Shown here in pieces: positions 1 through 9,336 of a stretch of 37,235 nt of DNA; position 1 is the first letter of the stretch, and every line of letters starts with the position of its first letter. A model generated the notes under the pieces. It was not told where the DNA came from. It saw only the letters and a program-made list of their open reading frames with translations, and ran no database searches. This DNA is from Gemella bergeri ATCC 700627. Its GTDB lineage: Bacteria; Bacillota; Bacilli; Staphylococcales; Gemellaceae. Position numbers and translations under genes: made by a program. Where the stretch lies: positions 1-37,235 of the forward strand of contig NZ_KI271844.1 of the NCBI RefSeq assembly GCF_000469465.1, read 5' to 3'.

Positions 1-42
1 CTATCAGTCCTATATTTTGTAGATCCAAAACAGTTCTTAAAA

Positions 43-1044
43 TTATTTTTTAAAATAAACTTTCTTCCAAGAAAAACCTTTTACTAAACCTACTAAAGTT
101 CCCAATCCATAAGAAATATGTACTAAAAATAAAATAATTGGCATTAACAACAATGTTAAATTAAATTTATTTGTTAATATAGTCGCAACGGTTATTATTA
201 TCGTAAAAAATAAATACACACCCATTAATAACTCCAATAACAACCATGTCCAAGGCAAAACTAATAAACTCACGATAATTGCTACTACAAATACAAACGG
301 TACAAAGTGAAATATTGATAAACATTTAGGCACGACATGACTTGTTAAGCCTATCCAATAACCGTTCATATATTTTTGTCTTATCATTTTTTTTAATGTA
401 GGTCTCATGTATTGGTATGATAAAATTTTATTGCTATATCGAATTTTATACCCGTATTTCCTTAAACGATAATGCAATTCGTTATCTTCTGTTCTAATCA
501 GCCGTTCATCCATCAACCCGACTTTATCAAATACTTCTCTTTTATACATACCGTGAAAAATAGAATTTACATAAGCATCACTATAACTTTTACGATAATT
601 AGCTATACTGCTTCCAAACATATTTTCTTCTACAAGATGAAGAGTTTTAGAAAAATTATCCTTTGCTTCAACAATAGTGGGGCGTCTTCCTCCACATATG
701 TATTCTCCTGTTTTTATAATAGCTACATTGTTTTCAATAAAATCTTTTGTTATTTTAGAATGAGCATCAATTTTGAGAATAACATCTCCAACCGAATGTT
801 TTACTCCCAGATTAAAACCACACGGTTGAACTTTTTTCGGATTATCTATAATCTTTATATTCTTAAATTCAGTGTTGTTATTTCTAAATTCTTCTAAAAT
901 TTTTACTGTATTATCTGTAGACATTGCATTAATAAAAACAATCTCTATATTCTTTTTTTCGTACGTTTGTTGCTTTAAATCTTCTATTAGTCCCGGCAAA
1001 TAATTTTCTTCGTTATATGCACTTATTACCACTGATACTAACAT
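43..1044 (-). CDS. GT2 family glycosyltransferase with C-terminal membrane segments
   Basis: The N-terminal ~230 residues are a GT-A fold of family GT2: SVVISAYNE near the start, the nucleotide-binding Asp in ILKIDAHSK, and an acceptor-side ED motif in IRTEDNELHYRL. The last ~100 residues contain two to three hydrophobic segments and a basic tail, so it is probably a membrane-anchored sugar transferase of the ExoA/succinoglycan type. I start it at the ATG at 1044, which has AAGGAG seven bases upstream; an ATG ten codons earlier lies inside a terminator-like hairpin and has no good site. The protein is 333 aa, a normal length. It sits downstream of the GH73 gene, separated by a hairpin, so it may need read-through or its own promoter. 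Linkage to the teichoic acid genes suggests a wall-polymer role, but the sugar is unknown. Confidence 0.85.
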   Translation of the reverse strand: MLVSVVISAYNEENYLPGLIEDLKQQTYEKKNIEIVFINAMSTDNTVKILEEFRNNNTEFKNIKIIDNPKKVQPCGFNLGVKHSVGDVILKIDAHSKITKDFIENNVAIIKTGEYICGGRRPTIVEAKDNFSKTLHLVEENMFGSSIANYRKSYSDAYVNSIFHGMYKREVFDKVGLMDERLIRTEDNELHYRLRKYGYKIRYSNKILSYQYMRPTLKKMIRQKYMNGYWIGLTSHVVPKCLSIFHFVPFVFVVAIIVSLLVLPWTWLLLELLMGVYLFFTIIITVATILTNKFNLTLLLMPIILFLVHISYGLGTLVGLVKGFSWKKVYFKK

Positions 1045-1060
1045 ATAGTCTCCTTGCCAA

Positions 1061-1101
1061 AAGTAAGGGAGCAAGGCAACTTATCTGCCCGGCTCCTACT
1101 T
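1061..1101 (-). terminator. Stem-loop between the GH73 gene and the GT2 gene
   Basis: An imperfect inverted repeat (AAGTAAGGGAGC against GCTCCTACTT, with an inner GGCA/TGCC pair) begins just after the glucosaminidase stop codon. Both sides carry short T runs, TTTT on the minus strand and TTTTTT on the plus strand. It is read as an intrinsic terminator or attenuator for the glucosaminidase transcript. Confidence 0.6.
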
Positions 1102-1103
1102 TT

Positions 1104-2663
1104 TTATTTATCTTTTCTTCCTAAACGTTCATTAGCTTCAAACATTATACTTGCGATTGATTCGCCCCAATACGGTGCTGTTGCATAGTTTACATTCATA
1201 CCGCCGGCTTTATTTCCTAAATATGCACCATGTGCAGGGTATCTGCCATTAGTTAGATATTTCTCACTAATCCAACGTGCAGCCCCCAATATACCGGCAT
1301 CAACATTATCAAAACGTTTAGCTGAATTGAACGGATTTGAATCGTAAGCGGCAATACCGAAGAAATTATTTTTTCTTTTCGCTATATTACTTTTACCCCA
1401 AGCACTTTCTAAAGCACTATGCGCCACTAAATAAAGTGCATTAACTCCATATCTTCTTTCAGCTTCTTTGAATGTTGCACCTCTTCCAGCCAACATACTA
1501 TTGCTCGCTCCCATTAAATTATAAAGGCGATTAAGGTCTGCTGCCGAATAATTTGTTTTTGATTTTAAATTATTAAATTGAAACGGATGCTGAAGTTTAA
1601 ATGTTCCGAAATTAACACCGTCTGCTGAATAATAAGCTTTACCTACTACCATATTCGGATTATGGTATGCGACTTTTACTTTACTATATTTTGAATAACG
1701 GTGATATACATATTTACCATCACTTACATAATCAGGAATAAATGTTGTATTTTCATTTACAGATTGTACTTGAGAAGGATTTACATAACCCGTTAAGCCT
1801 GCTACCTGTACCGGTATTCTTCCGTTTGAAGTTGCTCTACTGTCTCTAAATAAGACTGTTCCTTGTGATACATGTGATAATATTTTCCCGTTAGCATCAT
1901 AAACCGGAATATACAATCCTTTTACTTTATAGTATCCTGAGTAAGAATTAAGTTTTTGAGCATATTTACCGTTCAAAAATTGATGTTCACCGGCACTATC
2001 TCTTCCATAACCTGTGTATTTCTTACCGTCTTTGAAATAATACCAGTCTTTTCCATCATCGTACCACCAGTTTGCATATTTTCCACTTGCAAAATAGTGT
2101 TCGCCGGCATTATCTTTGCCATAACCGGTTAATTTCTTACCGTTTTTAAAGAAATACCAGTCTTTTCCATCATCGTACCACCAGTTCGCATACTTTCCGT
2201 TTGCAAAGTAGTGTTCACCGGCATTATCTTTGCCATAACCGGTTAATTTCTTACCGTTTTTAAAGAAATACCAGTCTTTTCCGTCATCGTACCACCAGTT
2301 CGCAGGTTTTCCGTCAACATAATAAATTCCGCTTCGATATCCTCTTGTCGATGTTGTTTTGTTGTTTACTTCTTTTCCTTTTACATATCGTTTACCGTTA
2401 TATGTCCCATTTGCATACTTTCCGTTTACAAAATAATGTTCGCCGGCATTATCTTTGCCATAACCGGTCAATTTCTTACCGTTCTTAAAGAAATACCAGT
2501 CTTTTCCGTCATCATACCACCAGTTTGCAAGTTTACTTCCATCGTAAAAATATGCTCCTTTATATCCTGCCTGTACATTAACTTGTACTACTTCATTCAC
2601 TATTATCGGTGTTGATAAAACGGTCAGCACCCCTAATCCTATTTTTATTTTTTTATTTCTCAT
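1104..2663 (-). CDS. Secreted GH73 N-acetylglucosaminidase with tandem cell-wall-binding repeats
   Basis: This 519-aa protein has a signal peptide (about 1-32, NKKIK then a hydrophobic stretch), four copies of an aromatic repeat starting at W48, W123, W161 and W199, an SH3-like segment around 245-300 and a C-terminal GH73 domain (about 375-515). The GH73 domain has the catalytic-type Glu419 in AHSALESAWG and the following KNNFFGIAAYDSNPF block typical of LytB/Atl glucosaminidases. It is expected to cut the glycan strand outside the membrane, in cell separation or remodelling. The 38-residue repeats (WWYDDGKDWYFF, NGKKLTGYGKD, GEHYF) resemble choline-binding repeats in composition but are nearly twice as long. 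Lying beside the choline and teichoic acid genes, it may bind that polymer; this is inference. Confidence 0.9.
   Translation of the reverse strand: MRNKKIKIGLGVLTVLSTPIIVNEVVQVNVQAGYKGAYFYDGSKLANWWYDDGKDWYFFKNGKKLTGYGKDNAGEHYFVNGKYANGTYNGKRYVKGKEVNNKTTSTRGYRSGIYYVDGKPANWWYDDGKDWYFFKNGKKLTGYGKDNAGEHYFANGKYANWWYDDGKDWYFFKNGKKLTGYGKDNAGEHYFASGKYANWWYDDGKDWYYFKDGKKYTGYGRDSAGEHQFLNGKYAQKLNSYSGYYKVKGLYIPVYDANGKILSHVSQGTVLFRDSRATSNGRIPVQVAGLTGYVNPSQVQSVNENTTFIPDYVSDGKYVYHRYSKYSKVKVAYHNPNMVVGKAYYSADGVNFGTFKLQHPFQFNNLKSKTNYSAADLNRLYNLMGASNSMLAGRGATFKEAERRYGVNALYLVAHSALESAWGKSNIAKRKNNFFGIAAYDSNPFNSAKRFDNVDAGILGAARWISEKYLTNGRYPAHGAYLGNKAGGMNVNYATAPYWGESIASIMFEANERLGRKDK
1956..2522 (-). repeat. Tandem 114-bp coding repeats in the glucosaminidase gene
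   Basis: Four copies encode WWYDDGKDWYFF...GEHYF. The last three are directly adjacent with a 38-codon (114 bp) period; the first is separated from them by about 37 extra residues (GTYNGKRYVKGKEV and onward). The copies are almost identical at the nucleotide level, including third codon positions, which points to recent duplication or ongoing recombination. Confidence 0.9.
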
Positions 2664-2714
2664 AATTGTTTCTCTCTGTTTCCTAAATTTTTTCTAAATA
2701 TATATTACCAGTAT

Positions 2715-2723
2715 ATTATATCA
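2715..2723 (-). promoter_or_regulatory. Extended -10 promoter for the glucosaminidase gene
   Basis: On the minus strand TGATATAAT (TGn extended -10) lies about 50 bases upstream of the glucosaminidase ATG. The same TGATATAAT is used upstream of tacF. No convincing -35 was found, which is common for extended -10 promoters. Confidence 0.55.
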
Positions 2724-2790
2724 TATTTAAGAACCCTTATTTATTACAATTATGCACCTTTTATTACAAATTAGTTACAACTTTAATTTA

Positions 2791-3813
2791 CTATATTTCC
2801 CACTTAAACACTGTTTTAAAAGCATTGTTTAAATCACTTGCAAATACTTTATGAATATCACTGATACTTTTTACAGATTGTTCTAAGTAGATAATATTTT
2901 TAAATCGACGTTCAAATTTTTTATCTTCAAGCATTGCTATTGCTTTTTCAAAGTCGCTTCGTCCGGAACGTGATGAACCGATTAGGGTTAAACCTTTTTC
3001 AAGAATATCACGTGTATTTATACTTACATGGTATTCACTAACTCCCATTAAAACAAGGCTCCCTTGCGGTTTAATATATTTAATAATATCATTAATTGCG
3101 TAGCCGCTACCATCTCCGCCGCAACACTCAAATCCATGATCAAATGTAAGATCGGCAGGAATATTATCTGTTAAATATGTTTCCTTGGCAAACGAGAATA
3201 GCTCTAATTTCTCCCAGTGTCTTCCTATCACAATAATTTGCGTTTCCGGTAATGTGTAGTTTACAATATTTGCCATAACAAACGCAAGACTACCGTCACC
3301 AATTATCGCAATACGTTCTTTTTTACTGTGAGAATCTTTCAAAAAACGTTCCATAGCGTGCATTCCAACACTTATAAATTCTGTTATTGCAGCGACACTA
3401 TCATCGACTGTGTTATAAGGTACTACTCTATCTGCAGGTAAAGTAATAAATTCACGCATAAAACCGTCAAACCCGCTGGATAAAAAGTGGGTCCCCGGCA
3501 TATAATTTTCATACATTTCTTCATCACTTGCACGAGGTGGTTGATTTGGTATCATCACAACATGTTGTCCTACTTTATATGTCCCGGTCGGATCTGCAAT
3601 AACTTCTCCGCAACATTCATGAATAAGTGCCATCGGCAACTTCTTGGCAAGTATCTTAGGATCACGTTTACCTTGATAATAACGTTGATCAGCATGGCAC
3701 ACAGCCATATAATTCGGGCGAATAATTACTTTATCTCCGACGGATAAATCTTCTTCCTGATATTTAACATTAATAAATTTCGGTTTTATTAGTTGATATA
3801 TATGGTTAATCAT
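2791..3813 (-). CDS. tarJ: Ribulose-5-phosphate reductase TarJ (zinc-type medium-chain dehydrogenase)
   Basis: This 340-aa protein is a medium-chain alcohol dehydrogenase. It has CHADQRYYQGKRD near residue 40 (first zinc ligand), LIHECCGEV for the second ligand region, and a nucleotide-binding segment beginning IAIIGDGSLA. The family member next to a TarI cytidylyltransferase reduces ribulose-5-phosphate to ribitol-5-phosphate with NADPH. The gene starts one base after the tarI stop codon and has GAGG upstream, so the two are co-translated. In pneumococcus the same pair opens the lic1 operon and supplies CDP-ribitol to teichoic acid. The nearby ribitol-phosphate-type LicD gene supports that job here. 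Annotation as a generic dehydrogenase would be the only serious alternative. Confidence 0.92.
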   Translation of the reverse strand: MINHIYQLIKPKFINVKYQEEDLSVGDKVIIRPNYMAVCHADQRYYQGKRDPKILAKKLPMALIHECCGEVIADPTGTYKVGQHVVMIPNQPPRASDEEMYENYMPGTHFLSSGFDGFMREFITLPADRVVPYNTVDDSVAAITEFISVGMHAMERFLKDSHSKKERIAIIGDGSLAFVMANIVNYTLPETQIIVIGRHWEKLELFSFAKETYLTDNIPADLTFDHGFECCGGDGSGYAINDIIKYIKPQGSLVLMGVSEYHVSINTRDILEKGLTLIGSSRSGRSDFEKAIAMLEDKKFERRFKNIIYLEQSVKSISDIHKVFASDLNNAFKTVFKWEI

Positions 3814-3814
3814 T

Positions 3815-4522
3815 TTACTGGTCCTCTAACATACCTTTAGCTATTTTTAAATCTGTTACCGTTGTTATTTTAATATTCGAATATTCTCCTTTAGCTAAAG
3901 CAACTTTTTTCCCTTTAATAACAAAAATTTTACAAGCATCTGTAAGTACCGATTTTTCTTCTGCACTTAACGAATCATATAATGATAGAAAATCTTTACA
4001 ACGGAAACTTTGTGGGGTTTGTCCTTGATAATAATGTACTCTGTTGGGGATAGTTGTAATATAGTTTCCGTTTGTACTTTCTACAATCGTATCTACTGCT
4101 TCCACAACTGTATCCACCGCTTCGTTTTCTTTTGCCAATCTGATGTTATCTTTTATAATACGTAATGTAATAAACGGGCGTACAGAATCATGCGTTATGA
4201 CAATATCGTCGTCTGCTAATTTTTTATAATCATTAATAACTTCAATTATTTTTTTTATTGTCGTATTTCTATCACTACCTCCTGCGGTAATAATTATTTT
4301 CTCACGAAATGTAGATAAATATTTATCAATCAAATCCTCCGCATGACTAACCCAGTCTTCATGTACCCCTACAACAATTCGTTCAATTTCAGGTTCAAGA
4401 ACAAATTTTTCTATTGTGTGTATAATAATAGGTTTATTCCCTAAATCAAGAAATTGTTTAGGCATATTACTTATGCCCATGCGAGTTCCTGTCCCGCCCG
4501 CTAATATTCCAGCATATATCAT
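3815..4522 (-). CDS. tarI: CTP:ribitol-5-phosphate cytidylyltransferase TarI
   Basis: This 235-aa protein has the IspD/TarI nucleotidyltransferase fold. The CTP-binding loop LAGGTGTRMG is at residues 8-17, followed by MPKQF, then THDSVRPF and a late YQGQTPQSF motif. The VHYYQGQTPQ form and the tarJ partner favour TarI over IspD. It activates ribitol-5-phosphate as CDP-ribitol in the cytoplasm. The ATG has AAGGAG seven bases upstream. It is the first gene of a short tarI-tarJ operon running away from tacF, with its own extended -10 upstream. Confidence 0.93.
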   Translation of the reverse strand: MIYAGILAGGTGTRMGISNMPKQFLDLGNKPIIIHTIEKFVLEPEIERIVVGVHEDWVSHAEDLIDKYLSTFREKIIITAGGSDRNTTIKKIIEVINDYKKLADDDIVITHDSVRPFITLRIIKDNIRLAKENEAVDTVVEAVDTIVESTNGNYITTIPNRVHYYQGQTPQSFRCKDFLSLYDSLSAEEKSVLTDACKIFVIKGKKVALAKGEYSNIKITTVTDLKIAKGMLEDQ

Positions 4523-4566
4523 ATATATTCTCCTTAAATATTCTCATTTTTTACTTAATTAATACC

Positions 4567-4575
4567 ATTATAACA
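4567..4575 (-). promoter_or_regulatory. Extended -10 promoter for tarI-tarJ
   Basis: TGTTATAAT on the minus strand, about 45 bases upstream of the tarI start, is a TGn extended -10 element. It faces away from the tacF promoter in the 223-bp divergent region (4523-4745), the only promoter-bearing gap between the two teichoic acid operons. Confidence 0.55.
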
Positions 4576-4703
4576 TAAAACATTATATTTTTATTAGAAT
4601 TCCCATTATTTACATTTATATTCTAATGCTTATACTTAAAATTTTAACTACTATAAACATTCTCAACCAATTTTACAATAATTTCTACTTTCTACTATAA
4701 ATA

Positions 4704-4712
4704 TGATATAAT
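4704..4712 (+). promoter_or_regulatory. Extended -10 promoter for tacF-licD1-licD2
   Basis: TGATATAAT lies about 33 bases before the tacF ATG, followed by GAAAGGA as ribosome binding site at 4728-4734. The -35 region (TTCTAC or TTTCTA at suitable spacing) is weak. Confidence 0.6.
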
Positions 4713-4745
4713 AGTCACAGAACTTTTGAAAGGATATTACTTTGT

Positions 4746-6233
4746 ATGAAAAGTATAAAACTCAATGCCCTGGCATTTATGGGAATTAGAGTGCTTAATA
4801 TAATATTTCCTATTTTAACCGGCACATATGTAGCACGGATTTTAGATCGAACAGATTACGGATATTTCAACTCTGTTGATACTATTATTTCTTTCTTTCT
4901 ACCTTTTGCTACATTCGGTGTGTATAATTATGGTTTAAGAGAAATTAGCAACATAAAAGATAATAAAAATAAGGTAAATAAAATATTCTCACAATTATTT
5001 TATTTATGTGTTTGTTGTACAATATTGACATATACTGTATACTTTTTTGCATATCCGCTATTTTTTGAAAATAATCCGGTATTAAAAAAAATATACCTAG
5101 TAATGAGTATTCAACTAATGGCTCAAATTTTTTCAATAGAATGGATTAATGAAGCATTAGAAAATTATAGTTTTTTATTTTATAAAACTGCATTTATTAG
5201 AATAATGATGCTTATAGCTATCTTTGCATTTGTAAAAAATGAACACGATATAATCATCTACTCACTTATAATGACGCTGTCAACGACAATAAACTTACTT
5301 ATTAGCTATTTCTGGATAAAAAGAGATGTTTCTTTTGTAAAGGTTCGATTACATGAGTATAAACCTCTTTTTTTACCGTTGATAGCCATGGTTATATTCG
5401 CAAATGCAAATATGCTATTTACATTCCTTGATCGCTTATTCTTAGTTAAGTTAGGTAATGAATTATTCGTTACTTATTACACCATGGCACAACGTATTAT
5501 TAATGTAATTGCCGGAGTAATAACCGGAGCAATCGGAGTCAGTGTCCCACGTTTAGGATACTATCTCGGGAATAATGATAAAGAATCTTATACTTATCTT
5601 GTCAACAAAGGAGCTCGTATATTTAGTTTCTTTATAGTACCTATCAGTGTTGGTGCAACTCTATTAGGTCCACATACAATACTACTATATGGTAGTGAAA
5701 AATACCTCGGAGGAGGGATGCTCACATCATTATTTGCCATCAGGACAATTATTTTAGCTTTAGAAACTATTCTGGGTTCACAAATTATTTTTGTTAACGG
5801 ATTTGAAAAACAATTAACCTCCTTTACGGTTATTGCAGGAGGAATAAATCTTGGTCTTAATACTTTATTATTTTCAAATAGTGTAACTTCTCCGGAATAT
5901 TATTTAATAACAACAATGTTGTCGGAAGTAATTTTAGTCAGTATGTATATTGTATTTATAAAAAGCAAACATTTAATTAGCTTACGAAATATATTTAAAT
6001 ATACAATAAAATACTTGTTATTTTCATCATCATTCGTAGTAATATATTTTTTAGTAAATTATATATACCCTGTAGAAATGATAATTAATTTGAAATTTCT
6101 TATTAATGTTGCTATTGTAATTACTCTATCCGTTATTAGTTACATTACCTGCTTGATAACAACAAAAGATGCAATATTCTTTGAATTTCTTAATCATATT
6201 ATAAAAATTAAAAATAGACTTTTAAGTAAATAG
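4746..6233 (+). CDS. tacF: Teichoic acid repeat-unit flippase TacF (MOP/Wzx family)
   Basis: This 495-aa integral membrane protein has about 12-14 hydrophobic segments in the MOP/Wzx pattern: an N-terminal amphipathic start, NIIFPILTGTYVARILDRTDYG at the first loop, and polysaccharide-flippase-like charged loops. In pneumococcus the flippase gene directly followed by licD1-licD2 is tacF. TacF moves lipid-linked teichoic acid precursors to the outer leaflet, with a preference for choline-bearing chains. The same order, spacing (12 bases to licD1) and neighbouring tarIJ support the name. A second flippase at 19.5 kb belongs to the capsule genes. The alternative is a generic oligosaccharide flippase. 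Confidence 0.85.
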   Translation: MKSIKLNALAFMGIRVLNIIFPILTGTYVARILDRTDYGYFNSVDTIISFFLPFATFGVYNYGLREISNIKDNKNKVNKIFSQLFYLCVCCTILTYTVYFFAYPLFFENNPVLKKIYLVMSIQLMAQIFSIEWINEALENYSFLFYKTAFIRIMMLIAIFAFVKNEHDIIIYSLIMTLSTTINLLISYFWIKRDVSFVKVRLHEYKPLFLPLIAMVIFANANMLFTFLDRLFLVKLGNELFVTYYTMAQRIINVIAGVITGAIGVSVPRLGYYLGNNDKESYTYLVNKGARIFSFFIVPISVGATLLGPHTILLYGSEKYLGGGMLTSLFAIRTIILALETILGSQIIFVNGFEKQLTSFTVIAGGINLGLNTLLFSNSVTSPEYYLITTMLSEVILVSMYIVFIKSKHLISLRNIFKYTIKYLLFSSSFVVIYFLVNYIYPVEMIINLKFLINVAIVITLSVISYITCLITTKDAIFFEFLNHIIKIKNRLLSK

Positions 6234-6245
6234 GAGACACTTCTT

Positions 6246-7049
6246 ATGAAAAAATTAAAAATTGATGAAGTAAAACAGATTGAATTGGAAATTTTAGCTT
6301 ACATTGATTCTTTTTGCAAAAAGAATAATATTACATATTTTATTAACTACGGAACACTTTTAGGTGCTGTACGCCATAAAGGTTTTATACCTTGGGATGA
6401 TGATATTGATATTTCAATGACACGGGAAAATTATGAGAAATTTATCAAATTATTCGAAACTGACAGTTCTAAATATAAACTTCTTTCTCTAAAAACCGAT
6501 AATAAATATTATAACAATTTTTTGAAAGTTTTTGATTCTACCACCTTGATTGAAGATACCAGAAATTACAAAACGTATAAAACAGGAATTTTTGTGGATA
6601 TTTTCCCTATGGATACATTTAACGATAAAAATATTGTTGATATTTGCTATCGTCTTGAAAGTTTTAAGTTACTTTCATTTAGCAAAAGAAAAAATATTAT
6701 CTATAAAGATAATATCTTAAAAGACATTATTCGTAGCAGTTTTTGGGCAATACTGCTTCCTATTTCCCCGCGTTTTTTCGCTTTTAAAATTGAAAAAAAC
6801 ATAAATAAATATTTTGATAACAACGGTAACTATATAGCTTTTCTGCCATCAAAACAAAAAGAGCAGGAAGTATTCAAAAGTGATATTTTTGATGACCTTA
6901 TTGAATTACCATTTGAACATCTTATTCTCCCTGCGCCTAAAAATTATGATATAATATTATCTCAATATTACAATAACTACATGGAACTTCCACCGGAAGA
7001 AAAAAGATATAATATACATGAATTTCATGCATATAAATTGGAGGATTAA
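6246..7049 (+). CDS. licD1: LicD family phosphocholine transferase (LicD1 position)
   Basis: This is a 267-aa LicD-family protein (nucleotidyltransferase fold). The core [18 protein letters not shown] is followed by DDDID at residues 51-55, the metal-binding aspartates; the usual C-terminal tail ([13 protein letters not shown]) is present. LicD enzymes move phosphocholine from CDP-choline to sugars of teichoic acid. The gene follows tacF by 12 bases, with an AGGAGA site, and precedes a close paralogue by three bases, as in the pneumococcal tacF-licD1-licD2 operon. Which of the two decorates which residue cannot be told from sequence. Confidence 0.88.
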   Translation: MKKLKIDEVKQIELEILAYIDSFCKKNNITYFINYGTLLGAVRHKGFIPWDDDIDISMTRENYEKFIKLFETDSSKYKLLSLKTDNKYYNNFLKVFDSTTLIEDTRNYKTYKTGIFVDIFPMDTFNDKNIVDICYRLESFKLLSFSKRKNIIYKDNILKDIIRSSFWAILLPISPRFFAFKIEKNINKYFDNNGNYIAFLPSKQKEQEVFKSDIFDDLIELPFEHLILPAPKNYDIILSQYYNNYMELPPEEKRYNIHEFHAYKLED

Positions 7050-7052
7050 CAG

Positions 7053-7859
7053 ATGAATTATCTTTCTAAAGAAGAGGTAAGAACTCATCAACTGGCTATT
7101 TTAGATTTTATTGATGATGTTTGTAAAAAAAATAATATTAAATATTTTCTTAGCTATGGTACTTTATTGGGAGCTATACGTCATAAAGGTTTTATACCTT
7201 GGGACGATGATATTGACATTTCTCTTTACAGAGCCGACTATGAACGACTTATTGAAGCTGTAGATAACGAACAACACCCACGATATAAAGTATTAGATTA
7301 TAATCACTCTGATTGGTATTTCCATAATTTTGCGGCTATTATCGATACATCAACAATTATTGAAGATAATGTTAAATATAAACGTCATGATACAAGTATT
7401 TTTATTGATATATTCCCTATTGATACCTTTAACGATTTAAGTATTGTGGACAAAAGTTATAAGTATGTCGCACTTAGACAACTATGTTATATTAAAAAAG
7501 AACGTGCTACATATAATGATAATAAAATGAAAGATATTGCACGTATTATATGTTGGTATATATTAAGGTTATTTAACCCACGATTCTTTTACAAAAAAAT
7601 TGATAAATTAATAAAAAAATCAGCTACTAAAAACGGTAAATTTGAAGGCGGTATCGGTATAGGTAAAGATGGTATGAAAGAGATTTTCCCTGCAGGAACT
7701 CTATCTGATATTATATATACCGAATTTGAAGATAGACAATTACCTATCCCAAAAAATTACGATGTATTCCTTTCTCAACTTTATGGCGACTATATGACGC
7801 CTCCTTCACTTGAAATGCAAGAGTGGTATAGTCATAATATTAAAGCATATAAAAAATAA
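7053..7859 (+). CDS. licD2: LicD family phosphocholine transferase (LicD2 position)
   Basis: This 268-aa paralogue of the preceding gene shares the core [18 protein letters not shown] and DDDID at residues 51-55, IFIDIFPIDTFND in the middle and GDYMTPPSLEMQ near the end. It starts three bases after the licD1 stop, with GGAGG eight bases upstream, so the pair is surely co-translated. The high similarity to licD1 over the full length suggests a tandem duplication followed by specialisation on two acceptor sugars, as known in pneumococcus. It ends just before a bidirectional terminator. Confidence 0.88.
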   Translation: MNYLSKEEVRTHQLAILDFIDDVCKKNNIKYFLSYGTLLGAIRHKGFIPWDDDIDISLYRADYERLIEAVDNEQHPRYKVLDYNHSDWYFHNFAAIIDTSTIIEDNVKYKRHDTSIFIDIFPIDTFNDLSIVDKSYKYVALRQLCYIKKERATYNDNKMKDIARIICWYILRLFNPRFFYKKIDKLIKKSATKNGKFEGGIGIGKDGMKEIFPAGTLSDIIYTEFEDRQLPIPKNYDVFLSQLYGDYMTPPSLEMQEWYSHNIKAYKK

Positions 7860-7862
7860 ATA

Positions 7863-7906
7863 AGATAAATACTTATGAAGATGTTATAATTCATAGGTAT
7901 TTATCT
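7863..7906. terminator. Bidirectional terminator between licD2 and the permease gene
   Basis: A 17-base stem (AGATAAATACTTATGAA paired with TTCATAGGTATTTATCT, one G-T pair) with a 10-base loop fills the 52-base gap between convergent genes. An A-rich run precedes it and a T-rich run follows, so it can end transcription in both directions. Confidence 0.8.
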
Positions 7907-7911
7907 ATATT

Positions 7912-9336
7912 TTATATTATATCTAAATCATTTCTATCCTTTAACATATATTGTCTTAATGGAGATATACTTGCTATAAAATATAATAATCCACCAAAAA
8001 TAGCAGTGAATCCGCTACCTGTTGTAAAAAGAAAAATATTACTCTTTATTTCTCCGCTATATGGATTATAAACATATATCATAGCTACTAAGCAGGTAAT
8101 AATAATACATAATAATCCTATAATATTAAAACCGTTCGTATATTCATAGGAATTATGTCCATTCATATTATAAGCCGATTTTAAAGATAATTTTCTTCTT
8201 CTTAAAATTAAATAGTCTACCAATATCATTCCGATAATCGGGCCTTGTATATAAGCAGCTAATGAAATAAAAGCTCCGAAATATTCCTCTACTCCTCCCC
8301 ATATTGTTAAAATACTCACATAAATCATCGCTAATATAACAAGTAATTTATAACTCACTTTAGGCAACCCGCTTTTTACAATCATACAATTTACATAAGA
8401 ACCTGTTCCCTGCGTTCCTATATTTGCAAAAGCAACTAATAATAAACTCAATAAACCTAATGCAGGAGTAGTTAATGTCGCTAACATTGTAGTAGGATCA
8501 CTTTCATAAACACCTGTTTTCACAAACATTGCCAAAGCCATAACCCCACCTGTCGCAACAAAAAACGGAGCAACAAAACCATAAGAAAGCACGGTTCCCC
8601 AATAACCACTTCGTTCCGTTCTGGATAATCTCGGCATAACTAATGCTTGTGTAGACCAAGAAAATGCAAAAGCTACATTTCCTTCCGCTGATAACATAAA
8701 ACGTTGCAGTGCGGTTACTCCCGCTTCTTCAGCCGGTTTAACATTTATTAAATCATTAAACGGAACAGCAGTAAGGCAGATTATAAATACTATAATACCT
8801 ACTGCTAATAAAGCAACTACTAAAAATCTATTTGTCCATTTTATAACTTCAGGGCCTCCCAAGGCTATAATAGTCCCAAGCACCACGCAAAGAGTTCCCA
8901 GTATGGGCGACCAAATATTTGTATTTAAAGACAATCCGAAGTTGTTTGCCAAATTAACCATGGAAGAAGCAAATAAATTCGCTGCTACGGCATACCAGCC
9001 GAAATTGGCTAAACTTATAACAATAGATAATACCGTTACGCCTTTTCTTCCTAAAACCGCCCTAAGCCATATCCATAAGTCTATCCCATATCTAACCGCA
9101 AATAATACCGGTAAACAACTTATTAAAACCCAAACTATATTGAAACAAAATATATTTATAAGCATTTGTTTAAAATTTAAAAATTTAGCTACATATGCTC
9201 CTTGAGTATAACACCATGTTGCAATCGCAAAACCGCTTGTTGATAAGAACAAATCTATAAATGAATACTTTCTTTCGTTTCCTAAAACAGGTACAACCCC
9301 CGTTATGGTTTCTTTTTGTATATAATTACTTTTCAT
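7912..9336 (-). CDS. NCS1-family permease, probable choline (or related) importer
   Basis: This is a 474-aa integral membrane protein with about 12 hydrophobic segments. The NCS1 (cytosine/purine/hydantoin) signature is clear: GIDLWIWLRAVLGRKG in the early loop and IQGPIIGMILVDYLILRRRK near the end. I place the start at the ATG at 9336, not eight codons earlier, because GGAG sits ten bases before it and the ATG overlaps the stop of the small upstream ORF (TAATG). It is the last gene of the licCA operon, the place where pneumococcus has the unrelated choline permease LicB. Choline uptake is therefore a reasonable inference, but the family normally carries nucleobases, thiamine or hydantoins. 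Confidence 0.82.
   Translation of the reverse strand: MKSNYIQKETITGVVPVLGNERKYSFIDLFLSTSGFAIATWCYTQGAYVAKFLNFKQMLINIFCFNIVWVLISCLPVLFAVRYGIDLWIWLRAVLGRKGVTVLSIVISLANFGWYAVAANLFASSMVNLANNFGLSLNTNIWSPILGTLCVVLGTIIALGGPEVIKWTNRFLVVALLAVGIIVFIICLTAVPFNDLINVKPAEEAGVTALQRFMLSAEGNVAFAFSWSTQALVMPRLSRTERSGYWGTVLSYGFVAPFFVATGGVMALAMFVKTGVYESDPTTMLATLTTPALGLLSLLLVAFANIGTQGTGSYVNCMIVKSGLPKVSYKLLVILAMIYVSILTIWGGVEEYFGAFISLAAYIQGPIIGMILVDYLILRRRKLSLKSAYNMNGHNSYEYTNGFNIIGLLCIIITCLVAMIYVYNPYSGEIKSNIFLFTTGSGFTAIFGGLLYFIASISPLRQYMLKDRNDLDII

Noticed and set aside
3487-3747. Plus-strand open frame of 86 codons opposite tarJ
   Set aside because: It lies fully inside a well-supported gene on the other strand, has a low-complexity composition and no ribosome binding site.
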